Shown: positions 18,789 to 26,759 of the stretch, in pieces
Layout of the letters: every line of letters starts with the position of its first letter
Position numbering within the stretch: the stretch's first letter is position 1
Origin: Roseateles_B sp041912595
GTDB taxonomy: Bacteria > Pseudomonadota > Gammaproteobacteria > Burkholderiales > Burkholderiaceae_C
Assembly: GCA_041912595.1 (NCBI GenBank)
Contig: JAYRMR010000018.1
Span: forward strand, 27,192 to 91,191
Direction: 5' to 3'
DNA: 64,000 bases
The notes under the pieces: model-generated
Databases searched by the model: none
What the model saw: only the letters and a program-made list of their open reading frames with translations
Told to the model about the DNA's origin: nothing
Program-made: the position numbers and the translations under genes

Positions 18789-18815
18789 GGGCGCGCGACA
18801 GCGCGTAGGGGGTGG
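18748..18815 (-). repeat. Dispersed triple-hairpin element, copy 3 (after araC-type stop)
   Basis: Read from the stop codon at 18816: CCACCCCCTAC, the hairpin CGCGCTGTCGCGCG, CCCCCTCAAGGGGG, then CCGGCTGCCCGGCGGAGCCG and GGATC. Same order of modules as copies 1 and 2. It overlaps direct-repeat copy B. Confidence 0.65.
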
Positions 18816-19685
18816 TCACGCCTCTGCGAAGAAGCGACTCGGCGGCATGCCCACGGCCCGCGTGACCATCGCGGAGAAGGCGCTGGCGCTGGAATAGCCG
18901 AGCTCGGCGGCGATCAGGTTCATGGGCTTCTTCTGCGCGGCCAGCTGCAGGGCATGGGCCAGCTGCAGCTGCTGGCGCCACTGGCTGAAGCTGGTGCCCA
19001 GCTCCTCACGGAACAGGCGCGAGAGCGTGCGCGCGCTCGCACCGCATTCGGTGGCCCAGCCGTCGATGTCCGGATGGCGGGCGGGCTCGGCCATCATGGT
19101 CTCGCACAGGTGGCGCAGCCGCTTGTCGTGCGGCAGGCTCAGGCCCAGGTGGAGGCTGCGGGCGCGGCGGAGCTCGTCGATCAGCAGCTGGCACAGGGCC
19201 TGATCGCGGGCCTGGTCCAGCGGATGCTGCGGCCGGTGGCCCGGCGCGCTGTCGGGCTCGGTGGCCAGGGCCTGCAGCAGCTCGCGCATCAGCGGCGTCA
19301 CCTCCAGCACCCGGCACTGCGCCCAGGCCTGCGGCCCGCCGGCCAGGCCCAGCTGCGCCACGGCAGACTCATGCACGTACAGCGCGCGCATGTCGGCCCG
19401 CTCGACGGCGCTCACCGCATGCACGGTGTGCGGCGGGATCCACACGGCCCGCGAGGGCGGCACGAGGTAGCTGTGGCTGCGCTGCGGCCCCTCGGCCTGC
19501 ACCCGCACCGCGCCGACCATGGAAAAGGCCAGCTGCGCCCACTCGTGCTGGTGGGGCTGGATGTCCATCTGGTGCTCCATCCAGCGCGCCTTGGCCCGCA
19601 GCGGGCGCTCCAGGCTGGGCTTGAAGCGCTGCGGGTCCATCGGAGGGACGCTGCGGCGCTTGCTGGGGGACTTGACCACGGTCAT
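18816..19685 (-). CDS. AraC-family transcriptional regulator
   Basis: A 289-residue regulator with an N-terminal cupin-like sensor (about 25-130; HQHEWAQLAFSMVGAVRV) and a C-terminal double helix-turn-helix (about 190-285), the second being IAAELGYSSASAFSAMVTRAVGMPPSRF. It is divergent from an MFS transporter with only 69 bases between the starts, so it most likely controls that gene. The arrangement resembles NimR/NimT of E. coli, where an AraC protein of this size regulates an adjacent MFS pump; the ligand is unknown. ATG at 19640 is a possible shorter start. Confidence 0.9.
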   Translation of the reverse strand: MTVVKSPSKRRSVPPMDPQRFKPSLERPLRAKARWMEHQMDIQPHQHEWAQLAFSMVGAVRVQAEGPQRSHSYLVPPSRAVWIPPHTVHAVSAVERADMRALYVHESAVAQLGLAGGPQAWAQCRVLEVTPLMRELLQALATEPDSAPGHRPQHPLDQARDQALCQLLIDELRRARSLHLGLSLPHDKRLRHLCETMMAEPARHPDIDGWATECGASARTLSRLFREELGTSFSQWRQQLQLAHALQLAAQKKPMNLIAAELGYSSASAFSAMVTRAVGMPPSRFFAEA

Positions 19686-19742
19686 GGCTGAAATTCGAAA
19701 GAATCTGTCGGGCTATCGTAACTGCGCCGCCCCGGCCCTGCC

Positions 19743-19748
19743 TACATT
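19743..19748 (+). promoter_or_regulatory. -10-like hexamer before the MFS gene
   Basis: TACATT ends six bases before the ATG at 19755. A weak GAGG within the six-base gap could alternatively serve ribosome binding. Confidence 0.35.
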
Positions 19749-19754
19749 GAGGCC

Positions 19755-21011
19755 ATGAATTCCGCAGTCCTCCCCAAGAGCCCCGCCGACCGCGCGCGGG
19801 GCGACCTCGGCACCATCAGCCTGATCGGCTTGGCGCACGGCACCAGCCACTTCTTCCACATGCTGCTGCCGCCGCTGTTCCCGGTCTTCATCCGCGAGTT
19901 CGGGCTGAGCTACTCGGAGCTGGGCCTGCTCGTGACCACCTTCTTCGTGATCTCGGGGATCGGCCAGGCGCTGGCGGGCTTTCTCGTGGACCGCACCGGC
20001 GCGCGCCCCGTGCTGTTCGCGGCCCTGAGCTGCTTTGTGCTGGCCTCCATCGCTGCGGGCACGGCACACGGCTTTGCCGGCCTGATGCTGGCCGCCGCGC
20101 TCGCCGGCCTGGGCAATTCGCCCTTCCACCCGGTGGACTTCACCATCCTCAACAAGCGCGTGTCGCCGCCCCGTCTGGGCCACGCCTTCTCGGTGCACGG
20201 CATCTCGGGCAACCTGGGCTGGGCGGGCGCGCCGGTCTTCCTGATCGGCCTGTCGGAGCTCACCGGCCAGTGGCGCCTCGCCTATGTCGGGACGGCGCTG
20301 CTGGCGCTGGCCGTGATGGCGCTGCTGCTGTGGCAGCGCGAGGCCATCGACGACCGCCAGGGCAGCTGGTCCCATGAGAAGCCCGGTCACGCGGCCGCGG
20401 CGGTCAAGGAGGAGCACCCGCTGGCCTTCCTGCGCCTGCCCTCGGTGTGGCTGTGCTTCTCGTTCTTCTTCTTCACGACCGCCGCGCTGACGGCGATCCA
20501 GAGCTTCGCGAGCCCGGCGCTCGCGGCCATGTACGGCATCACCGTGCGCTCCACGGCCTTCGTCGTGACGGGCTACATGCTGGCCGGCGCGGCGGGCATG
20601 GTGGTCGGCGGCTTCGTCGTGGCACGGGGCGGGCGCCTGGAACGCACCATCGCCTTCGCCATGGCCGGCGCCGCAGCGGCCCTGTGCCTCACGGCCACGG
20701 GCTGGCTGCCGGTGGGCCCGGCGCTGGTCGTGGCCTCGCTGGCCGGCTTCGGCACGGGCCTGGCGGGGCCCTCGCGGGACATGCTCATCAAGCGCGCCGC
20801 CCCGCCGGGCGCCACGGGGCGCGTCTACGGCATGGTCTATTCGGGCCTGGACATCGGCTTCGCGCTGGCGGCGCCCGTCTTCGGCGCGCTGATGGACCAC
20901 GGGCAGACCCACGGCATCTTCTATGGCGCGGCGCTCGCGTTGCTGATGGGCATCGGCGCGGCCACGCTGGTCGGGCAGGCGCGCGGGCGGGCGGCCGCGG
21001 CGGCGGCCTGA
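19755..21011 (+). CDS. Major facilitator superfamily transporter
   Basis: A 418-residue protein with 12 predicted membrane helices. The first begins GLAHGTSHFFHMLLPPLFPVF and is followed by FGLSYSELGLL, a combination also seen in the fosmidomycin-resistance (Fsr) branch of the MFS. The loop FLVDRTGARPVL between helices two and three is the MFS signature. The gene is divergent from an AraC-type regulator, suggesting inducible export of a small compound. Substrate cannot be read from the sequence. Confidence 0.9.
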   Translation: MNSAVLPKSPADRARGDLGTISLIGLAHGTSHFFHMLLPPLFPVFIREFGLSYSELGLLVTTFFVISGIGQALAGFLVDRTGARPVLFAALSCFVLASIAAGTAHGFAGLMLAAALAGLGNSPFHPVDFTILNKRVSPPRLGHAFSVHGISGNLGWAGAPVFLIGLSELTGQWRLAYVGTALLALAVMALLLWQREAIDDRQGSWSHEKPGHAAAAVKEEHPLAFLRLPSVWLCFSFFFFTTAALTAIQSFASPALAAMYGITVRSTAFVVTGYMLAGAAGMVVGGFVVARGGRLERTIAFAMAGAAAALCLTATGWLPVGPALVVASLAGFGTGLAGPSRDMLIKRAAPPGATGRVYGMVYSGLDIGFALAAPVFGALMDHGQTHGIFYGAALALLMGIGAATLVGQARGRAAAAAA

Positions 21012-21088
21012 GCGTCTGGCGCCAGGCGCTAGGGAAAGCCCCGAAGCAGCCCTTGCAACAGCGCAAGGCTGCCTTCGCGGGGCGGCGC

Positions 21089-21094
21089 TACAGT
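21089..21094 (+). promoter_or_regulatory. -10-like hexamer before the TPP enzyme gene
   Basis: TACAGT, then six bases, then the ATG at 21101; no Shine-Dalgarno is present in the gap. Confidence 0.4.
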
Positions 21095-21100
21095 CGCCCA

Positions 21101-22825
21101 ATGACGAACCCCGCATCTCATCAAGCTGTATCGCGCCTTGCCGGCCACGCGCTGGTCGAGGCCCTGGTCGAACAAGGCGTCACCGATGCCTTCGGCGTTC
21201 CCGGCGAGAGCTACCTCGCCGTGCTGGATGGCTTCCACGAGCACCGCGAGCGCATCCGCTTCGTGGCCTGCCGGCAGGAGGGCGGGGCCGCCTTCATGGC
21301 CGAGGCCCAGGGCAAGCTGAGTGGCCAGCCGGGCATCTGCTTCGTGACCCGGGGCCCCGGCGCCACCAATGCCAGCATCGGCCTGCACACGGCCTTCCAG
21401 GACTCGACGCCGATGATTCTCTTCATCGGCCAGGTCGCCAGCGACCAGCGCGATCGCGAGGCCTTCCAGGAGGTGGACTACCGCCAGATGTTCGGCCCCG
21501 GCACGCTGGGCATGGCCAAGTGGGTGGGGGAGGTGCAGGACGCCGAGCGCCTGCCGGAGTACGTCGCCCGTGCCTTCCACACCGCGATGCAGGGCCGCCC
21601 CGGCCCCGTCGTGCTCGTGCTGCCCGAGGACATGCTGACGAAGCAGATCAGCGCCCCGATCCTGCCGCGCGTGCGCGTGGCCGAGGCCGCGCCCAGCCCC
21701 GCGGCGCTGGCCGAGCTGCGCGAGCGCCTGGCGGCGGCGAAGCGCCCCTTCGTGATCGCGGGCGGCGGTGGCTGGACGCCCGAGAGCACCGCCGCGCTGC
21801 AGCAGTTCGCTGAAGGCTGGCAGCTGCCCGTGGGCTGCGCCTTCCGCTTCCAGGATCTCTTCGACAACCACCACCCGCTCTATGCCGGCGACGTCGGCAT
21901 CGGCATCAATCCGAAGCTGGCGCAGCGCGTGCGCGAGGCGGACCTGATCCTCGCCATCGGCCCGCGCCTCGGCGAGATGACCACCGGCGGCTACACGCTG
22001 CTGCAGGCGCCGCTGCCGGACCAGGACCTCATCCACATCCATGCCGGCGCCGAGGAACTGGGGCGCGTCTATGCCGCCGAGCTCATGATCAACGCCAGCA
22101 TGCGCTGCGCCGCCCCGGCCCTGGCCACGCTGGCACCGCCGGCGGCCTGCGCCTGGACGGCCTGGACGGAGGCCGCGCATGCGGACTACGAGGCCAATCT
22201 CGTCGCCCAGCCGGTCACGCCGCTGGACATGGCGGAGGTGGTGAAGACCCTCTCGCAACAGCTGCCCGAGGGCACCGTCTTCACGAACGGCGCGGGCAAC
22301 TACAGCGGCTGGCTGCACCGCTTCCACCGCTACACCGGTCTGCACCGGCACGGCCGCACGCAGCTCGCACCGACCAGCGGGGCCATGGGCTACGGCCTGC
22401 CCGCCGCGGTGGCGGCCGCGCTGCTGCAGTCGCGCTGGGTGGTCAACATCGCGGGCGACGGGGACTTCCTCATGAACGGCCAGGAGCTGGCCACCGCCAC
22501 CGGCTACGGCGCCCGCAAGCTGCTGTGCGTGGTGGTGGACAACGGCACCTACGGCACGATCCGCATGCACCAGGAGCGCGAGTACCCAGGGCGAGTCTCG
22601 GGCAGCGACCTCTACAACCCGGACTTCGCCGCGTTGGCCCAGGCCTATGGCTGGGCCTCGCACCGCATCGAGAAGACCGCGGACTTCGAGCCCGCGCTGC
22701 GCGCCGCCATCGCCGAGGAGCGCCCCACGCTGCTGCACCTGCGGCTCTCGAGCGACGTCTCGACGAGCCGCAGCACGCTCACCGCGATCCGCGAGGCCGC
22801 CCGGCAGCGCCTGGGCGAGGGCTGA
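21101..22825 (+). CDS. Thiamine pyrophosphate-dependent enzyme, acetolactate synthase-like
   Basis: A 574-residue enzyme with the three-domain layout of the acetolactate synthase/benzoylformate decarboxylase family. The PYR domain has the cofactor-activating glutamate in CRQEGGAAFMAEAQG near residue 53. The central domain covers about 190-340. The PP domain has the TPP/magnesium motif GDGDFLMNGQELATATG near 453, ending in VVVDNGTYGTIR. No regulatory subunit gene is nearby, so it is unlikely to be the biosynthetic IlvB. It could be a 2-oxo-acid decarboxylase or carboligase; the substrate is unresolved. Confidence 0.88.
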   Translation: MTNPASHQAVSRLAGHALVEALVEQGVTDAFGVPGESYLAVLDGFHEHRERIRFVACRQEGGAAFMAEAQGKLSGQPGICFVTRGPGATNASIGLHTAFQDSTPMILFIGQVASDQRDREAFQEVDYRQMFGPGTLGMAKWVGEVQDAERLPEYVARAFHTAMQGRPGPVVLVLPEDMLTKQISAPILPRVRVAEAAPSPAALAELRERLAAAKRPFVIAGGGGWTPESTAALQQFAEGWQLPVGCAFRFQDLFDNHHPLYAGDVGIGINPKLAQRVREADLILAIGPRLGEMTTGGYTLLQAPLPDQDLIHIHAGAEELGRVYAAELMINASMRCAAPALATLAPPAACAWTAWTEAAHADYEANLVAQPVTPLDMAEVVKTLSQQLPEGTVFTNGAGNYSGWLHRFHRYTGLHRHGRTQLAPTSGAMGYGLPAAVAAALLQSRWVVNIAGDGDFLMNGQELATATGYGARKLLCVVVDNGTYGTIRMHQEREYPGRVSGSDLYNPDFAALAQAYGWASHRIEKTADFEPALRAAIAEERPTLLHLRLSSDVSTSRSTLTAIREAARQRLGEG

Positions 22826-22847
22826 CGGTGCGCTCGCCGCACTCTGG

Positions 22848-22853
22848 GACAAT
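22848..22853 (+). promoter_or_regulatory. -10-like hexamer before the S4-domain gene
   Basis: GACAAT, six bases, then ATG at 22860. The hexamer lies in the 34-base gap after the TPP enzyme gene, so the small gene could have its own promoter. Confidence 0.4.
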
Positions 22854-22859
22854 GCCGGC

Positions 22860-23075
22860 ATGAACGACATCGAATTCCAACTGCGCGGCGAGTACATCGA
22901 GCTGGACAAGCTGCTCAAGGCCACCGGCATCGCCGGCAGCGGCGGGCAGGCCCGCGTGATGATCACGGACGGCCTCGTCACCGTGGACGGCCAGCCCGAG
23001 CATCGCAAGACGGCCAAGATCCGGGCGGGCCAGCGCGTGAGCGCGCAGGGCCAGGACGTCCGCGTCGTGGCCTGA
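22860..23075 (+). CDS. Small S4-domain RNA-binding protein (YbcJ-like)
   Basis: A 71-residue protein made of one S4 domain: IELDKLLKATGIAGSGGQARVMITDGLVTVDG. E. coli YbcJ has the same size and layout and is thought to bind structured RNA; its role is not established. It sits between the TPP enzyme and rraA with gaps of 34 and 23 bases, all on one strand. Assignment to the fold is strong, function is not known. Confidence 0.9.
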   Translation: MNDIEFQLRGEYIELDKLLKATGIAGSGGQARVMITDGLVTVDGQPEHRKTAKIRAGQRVSAQGQDVRVVA

Positions 23076-23098
23076 AGCCTCGCCCACTCGGAGCCGCC

Positions 23099-23593
23099 AT
23101 GGACTTCAGCACCTGTGACATCTGCGACCGCTTCAAGGGCGACAGCAGCGGCGCGCTGCGCGTCCTGCCCGGCGGGCGCTACCTGAGCTACGGCGGCCGC
23201 GAGCGCTTCGCCGGCCCCATCAGCACCGTGCGCTGCCTGGACGACAACAGCGCCGTCAAGGCGGCCGTCGAGTCCCCGGGCCAGGGGCGTGTGCTGGTGG
23301 TGGACGGCGGTGCATCGATGCAGCGCGCGCTGCTGGGCGGCAATCTGGCCGCCGCTGCCGCGCGCAACGGCTGGGCCGGCCTCGTGATCCACGGCTGCGT
23401 GCGCGACCGCGCCGAGTTGCGCGCCGCCGAGGTCGGCATCCTGGCGCTGGGCCATGTGCCGCTGCCCACGGACCGCCAGGGCCAGGGCTCGACCGACGTC
23501 CCCCTGCAGCTGCACGGCCTGGTGCTGCGCCCCGGCGAGTGGCTCTACGCCGACGAGGACGGCTGCGTGGTCCTGCCCCAGCGCCTGGACTGA
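23099..23593 (+). CDS. rraA: RraA family protein (RNase E regulator or related aldolase)
   Basis: A 164-residue protein close to E. coli RraA (161 residues). It has LVVDGGASMQRALLGGNLAAAA near residue 66 and GLVIHGCVRD near residue 93. RraA trimers inhibit RNase E. The same fold with the glycine-rich loop and the R-D pair occurs in 4-hydroxy-4-methyl-2-oxoglutarate aldolases, so an aldolase activity cannot be excluded. It follows the S4 protein gene on the same strand and converges with the GGDEF-EAL gene. Confidence 0.85.
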   Translation: MDFSTCDICDRFKGDSSGALRVLPGGRYLSYGGRERFAGPISTVRCLDDNSAVKAAVESPGQGRVLVVDGGASMQRALLGGNLAAAAARNGWAGLVIHGCVRDRAELRAAEVGILALGHVPLPTDRQGQGSTDVPLQLHGLVLRPGEWLYADEDGCVVLPQRLD

Positions 23594-23630
23594 GCGCCCG
23601 GCCTGCGCGCCAGCCGAGGCGCGCGGCCGC

Positions 23631-25808
23631 TCAGGCCCGGCGTGCGCGGGTGGCGTCCTGCTGCTGCCGCAGCCAGGCACTCATCGCCGCCGCATCCATG
23701 GGCCGGCCGAACAGCCAGCCCTGGCCGATCTGGCAGCCCAGGCGCAGCAGCGTCTCGCGCTGCGCCTCGGTCTCCACGCCTTCCGCCACCACGCTCAGGT
23801 CCAGGGCCTGGCCGATGCTGATGACGGCGCTCGCGAGCGCACGGTCGTCGGGGTCGGTGTCGAGATCGCGCACGAAGCTCTTGTCCAGCTTGACCTCCGA
23901 CACCGGCAAGCGCTTGAGATAGCCGAGGCTCGAGTAGCCCGTGCCGAAGTCATCCACCGAGAGTCGCACGCCCATCGCGTCCAGCGCCTGCAGCTGCTCG
24001 CGCGGGCGGCCGCTCTCGTCCAGCATCAGGCGCTCGGTGACCTCCAGCGTCAGCTGCGAGGCCTGCAGGCCGTTGCGCTGCAGCTGCTGCTGGACGTGGG
24101 CCGCGACGTCGTCCTGCACGAAGCGCAGCGCCGAGACGTTGACCGACACGTTCAGGCCCTGCAGGCCGTCGGCCTGCCAGTCGCGCAGCTGGCGGCAGGC
24201 GGCCTCGAGGACCCAGGCATCCAGCGCGTTGATGAGCCCGCACTCCTCGGCGACGGGAATGAAGCGGTCCGGCGGCACCCAGCCCCGCGTGGGATGCGGC
24301 CAGCGCAGCAGCACCTCCATGCCCAGCATCCGCCGCTCGGCCAGTGCCATCTTGGGCTGGAAGTGCAGCTCCAGCCGACCCGTGTTGAGGGCCTGGCGCA
24401 GCTCGGACTCCAGCGTCAGCCGCTCGTCCAGCGACTGGTTCATCGAGGCGAGGAAGTAGCGACTGCAGTTGCGGCCCGCCTGCTTGGCCTCGTACATGGC
24501 GATGTCGGCGTTCTTGAGCAGCGGCTCGAAGCTCTGCCCGTCGTCGGGGCAGGTGCTGATGCCGATGCTCGCGCTGAGGTTGAGGTGCACGCCGCTGGCC
24601 AGCTGCACCGGCGCGGCCAGCGAAGCATGGAGCTTCTGCGCGACATGCATCGCGTCCAGTGCGTGGCAGCCGGGCAGCATCAGCACGAACTCGTCGCCGC
24701 CCAGGCGGGCGAGCGTGTCGGTGTCGCGCAGCACGCTGCCCAGGCGCCGAGCGGCCTCGCGCAGCACCTCGTCGCCGGCGGCGTGGCCCAGGGAATCGTT
24801 GACGGTCTTGAAGCGGTCGAGGTCCAGCAGCAGGAGCGAGGAGGGCTGATCCAGGCGCAGCGACATCTGCAGCGCCTGCTGAGCGCGGTCCGTGAAGAGC
24901 GTGCGGTTGGGCAGGCCGGTGACGCTGTCGTAGTAGGCCAGGCGCTCGATCTCGCGCTGGCTCTCCTCGTGCTGCAGGGCGAGCTGGCACAGCTGTGCGC
25001 AAGCCTCGACCATGCGGCGATGGAAGGGCGCGACGCAGCGGACCTCGCGGTAGTACAGCGCGAAGGTCGCGCCCACATGGCCGTCGGGCAGGAAGATGGG
25101 CGTCGACCAGCAGGCTGCCAGGCCGAAGGCCGTCGCCAGGGGGCGGAAGGGTTCCCACAGCCAGTCGCTGGCGATGTCCCGCACCTCGACGGGCTCGCGC
25201 CGCCAGGCGGCCGTGCCGCAGCTGCCGGCCTGCGGGCCGATGGGGACGCCGTCGATCGCGGCGCTGAAGGCGGCGGGCAGGCTCGGCGCGGCGAGCGGAT
25301 GGACGCGCCCTTCGCGGTCCACGGCCAGCACGCTGCAGATCACGCTCGGGTCGAGCGCCTCCACGCGCCGGCACAGCAGGTCCATCACCACCTGCAACGG
25401 CCGGCCCGAGGCCACGGCTTCGAGGACCTCGCGTTGGAGGATGTCGATGGCATGGCGCTCGCGCCGCTCGTCCAGCGGCGTGAGGACCAGCGCCAGCAGC
25501 CCGTTCCGGGCGTCGCCGTCCAGCGCACGCAGCTGGCCCTCGACCTGCAGGCTCGTGCCGTCGCTCAGCCGGAGCGTCAGCGGCCGCAGGGCCGGGAGGT
25601 CATCGAACCAGGCGTGCCACTGGGCGGCGTCGAGGCCATGCACGCAGTCGAGCAGCGAGCGCGCGCTGCCCACCCAGTGCTCAAAGGCGGCACTGCGGCG
25701 CTCGATGCGGGCTTGCGCATCCACCCAGGCGACCCCGATGCCGGCGGCCTCCAAGGTCCGCTCCAGCAGATGCCCGGACGGCGGCACGGGCTGCACGGTG
25801 GCTGTCAT
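23631..25808 (-). CDS. GAF-GGDEF-EAL cyclic-di-GMP turnover protein
   Basis: A 725-residue cytoplasmic protein with an N-terminal PAS-like region (about 10-115), a GAF domain (about 125-285), GGDEF (about 300-460) and EAL (about 475-715). The cyclase motif is intact (RLGGDEF). In the phosphodiesterase domain the signature reads EVL instead of EAL, but the metal and catalytic residues are present (NVSA, EVTE, DDFGTGYSS, KLDKSF, EGVET, QGWLFGRP), so hydrolysis of cyclic-di-GMP is plausible. GGGAG-like Shine-Dalgarno (GGGAGAAA) precedes the ATG. Its partner system may be the Pil-Chp cluster; that is inference. Confidence 0.93.
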   Translation of the reverse strand: MTATVQPVPPSGHLLERTLEAAGIGVAWVDAQARIERRSAAFEHWVGSARSLLDCVHGLDAAQWHAWFDDLPALRPLTLRLSDGTSLQVEGQLRALDGDARNGLLALVLTPLDERRERHAIDILQREVLEAVASGRPLQVVMDLLCRRVEALDPSVICSVLAVDREGRVHPLAAPSLPAAFSAAIDGVPIGPQAGSCGTAAWRREPVEVRDIASDWLWEPFRPLATAFGLAACWSTPIFLPDGHVGATFALYYREVRCVAPFHRRMVEACAQLCQLALQHEESQREIERLAYYDSVTGLPNRTLFTDRAQQALQMSLRLDQPSSLLLLDLDRFKTVNDSLGHAAGDEVLREAARRLGSVLRDTDTLARLGGDEFVLMLPGCHALDAMHVAQKLHASLAAPVQLASGVHLNLSASIGISTCPDDGQSFEPLLKNADIAMYEAKQAGRNCSRYFLASMNQSLDERLTLESELRQALNTGRLELHFQPKMALAERRMLGMEVLLRWPHPTRGWVPPDRFIPVAEECGLINALDAWVLEAACRQLRDWQADGLQGLNVSVNVSALRFVQDDVAAHVQQQLQRNGLQASQLTLEVTERLMLDESGRPREQLQALDAMGVRLSVDDFGTGYSSLGYLKRLPVSEVKLDKSFVRDLDTDPDDRALASAVISIGQALDLSVVAEGVETEAQRETLLRLGCQIGQGWLFGRPMDAAAMSAWLRQQQDATRARRA

Positions 25809-25959
25809 GGCGTTTCTCCCTGGCCAATTCAGTCGATTGTGCCGGGCACGCGTCCGAGGATGACGTGATGTGTATCAAGAGGCCGCGGCCACACCGTGGT
25901 TGACCGCAGACAGGTCGGCTTCTCGTGACCGATCGCACGGGCGGGCGCCCGTCGAAGGC

Positions 25960-26523
25960 TCAGGCGGCCTGCGTCACCAGCAGCCCGCCGCTCGTGAAGA
26001 ACTGGCCGGCGCCCAGGTGGTGCAGGGCGCGCCGCTGCACCTCGGGCTGATCCACCCAGCGGCCGTCGACGAAGGCCCAGTCCTCGGCCCAGGCGTGCAC
26101 CACCTCGGCCAGGAAGAGGTCGTAGCGATGCTCGACATAGGGCTCGGGATAGACCACGCACTCCAGCCAGGCGAGGCAGCCCTCGATCAGCGGGGCGTCC
26201 ACCTTCTGGCCCGGGCGGGCCTGGATGCCGTAGCGGGCGAATTTGTCGAGGTCCCGGCCGCTCACATGGCCGACGTCGGCCGTGAGCTGGGCCTGGCCGG
26301 CGCAGGGCACGGCCAGCACGAATTCGCCGGAGGCATCGACGAGCTCACGGGTGTACGTGGCCTTGTCGATCACCACGGCCACCTTGGGCGGGCTGAAGTC
26401 CAGGGGCATGTTCCAGGCCGCGGCCATGACATCACGCCGGCCCTCGTGCTGGCTGGCCACCAGCACGGTGGGCCCGTGGTTGAGGAGACGACTGACTTGG
26501 CGGAGATCGACAGGAACGCGCAT
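25960..26523 (-). CDS. Flavin reductase-like FMN-binding protein
   Basis: A 187-residue protein of the flavin reductase/FMN-binding split-barrel family: GPTVLVASQHEGRRDVMAAAWNMPLDFSPPKVAVVIDK near residues 18-55, then FVLAVPCAGQAQLTADVGHVSGRD-type central strands and EPYVEHRYDLFLAEVVHAWA near 130. It may supply reduced flavin or act alone on an unknown substrate. The start at 26523 is preferred to an upstream in-frame codon because the fold starts immediately. Stands alone between the GGDEF-EAL gene and an unknown. Confidence 0.85.
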   Translation of the reverse strand: MRVPVDLRQVSRLLNHGPTVLVASQHEGRRDVMAAAWNMPLDFSPPKVAVVIDKATYTRELVDASGEFVLAVPCAGQAQLTADVGHVSGRDLDKFARYGIQARPGQKVDAPLIEGCLAWLECVVYPEPYVEHRYDLFLAEVVHAWAEDWAFVDGRWVDQPEVQRRALHHLGAGQFFTSGGLLVTQAA

Positions 26524-26663
26524 GGGAAGAAGGGGACAGGCGGTACAGCTCAAGGCCTGCGTCAGGCCAAGCAGCGATTGTCCGCAGCCCTACTTCTGCC
26601 GTCAGGATCGAAAGGCAAGAGGATGTAGCAAGGTGTTGCAAAACGGATCGGGATTTGCCCGGG

Positions 26664-26690
26664 GTCAAGCCCCCGCTTGGGGGTTTTGAC
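26664..26690 (+). terminator. Stem-loop with T-run between two minus-strand genes
   Basis: GTCAA-G-CCCCC-GCTT-GGGGG-TT-TTGAC folds into a two-part stem. The T-run follows the hairpin on the plus strand, although no plus-strand gene reads into it, so it may simply mark the 3' end of the gene ending at 26760. Confidence 0.3.
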
Positions 26691-26759
26691 GGTTTCGTTG
26701 CAGATTCGTATCAGCGGTGGGCGCAGATCGCCCCGCGCCAGATACCACTGCCTGACCGA

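Larger units (their letters stand above)
18494..18815. other. 322-base gene-free stretch, mostly repeats
   Basis: Contains the nadA promoter hexamer next to nadA, a direct duplication of 85 bases, and a complete hairpin element ending at the araC-type stop codon. I see no coding potential: the short open frames in it follow the duplicated repeat. Confidence 0.7.
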
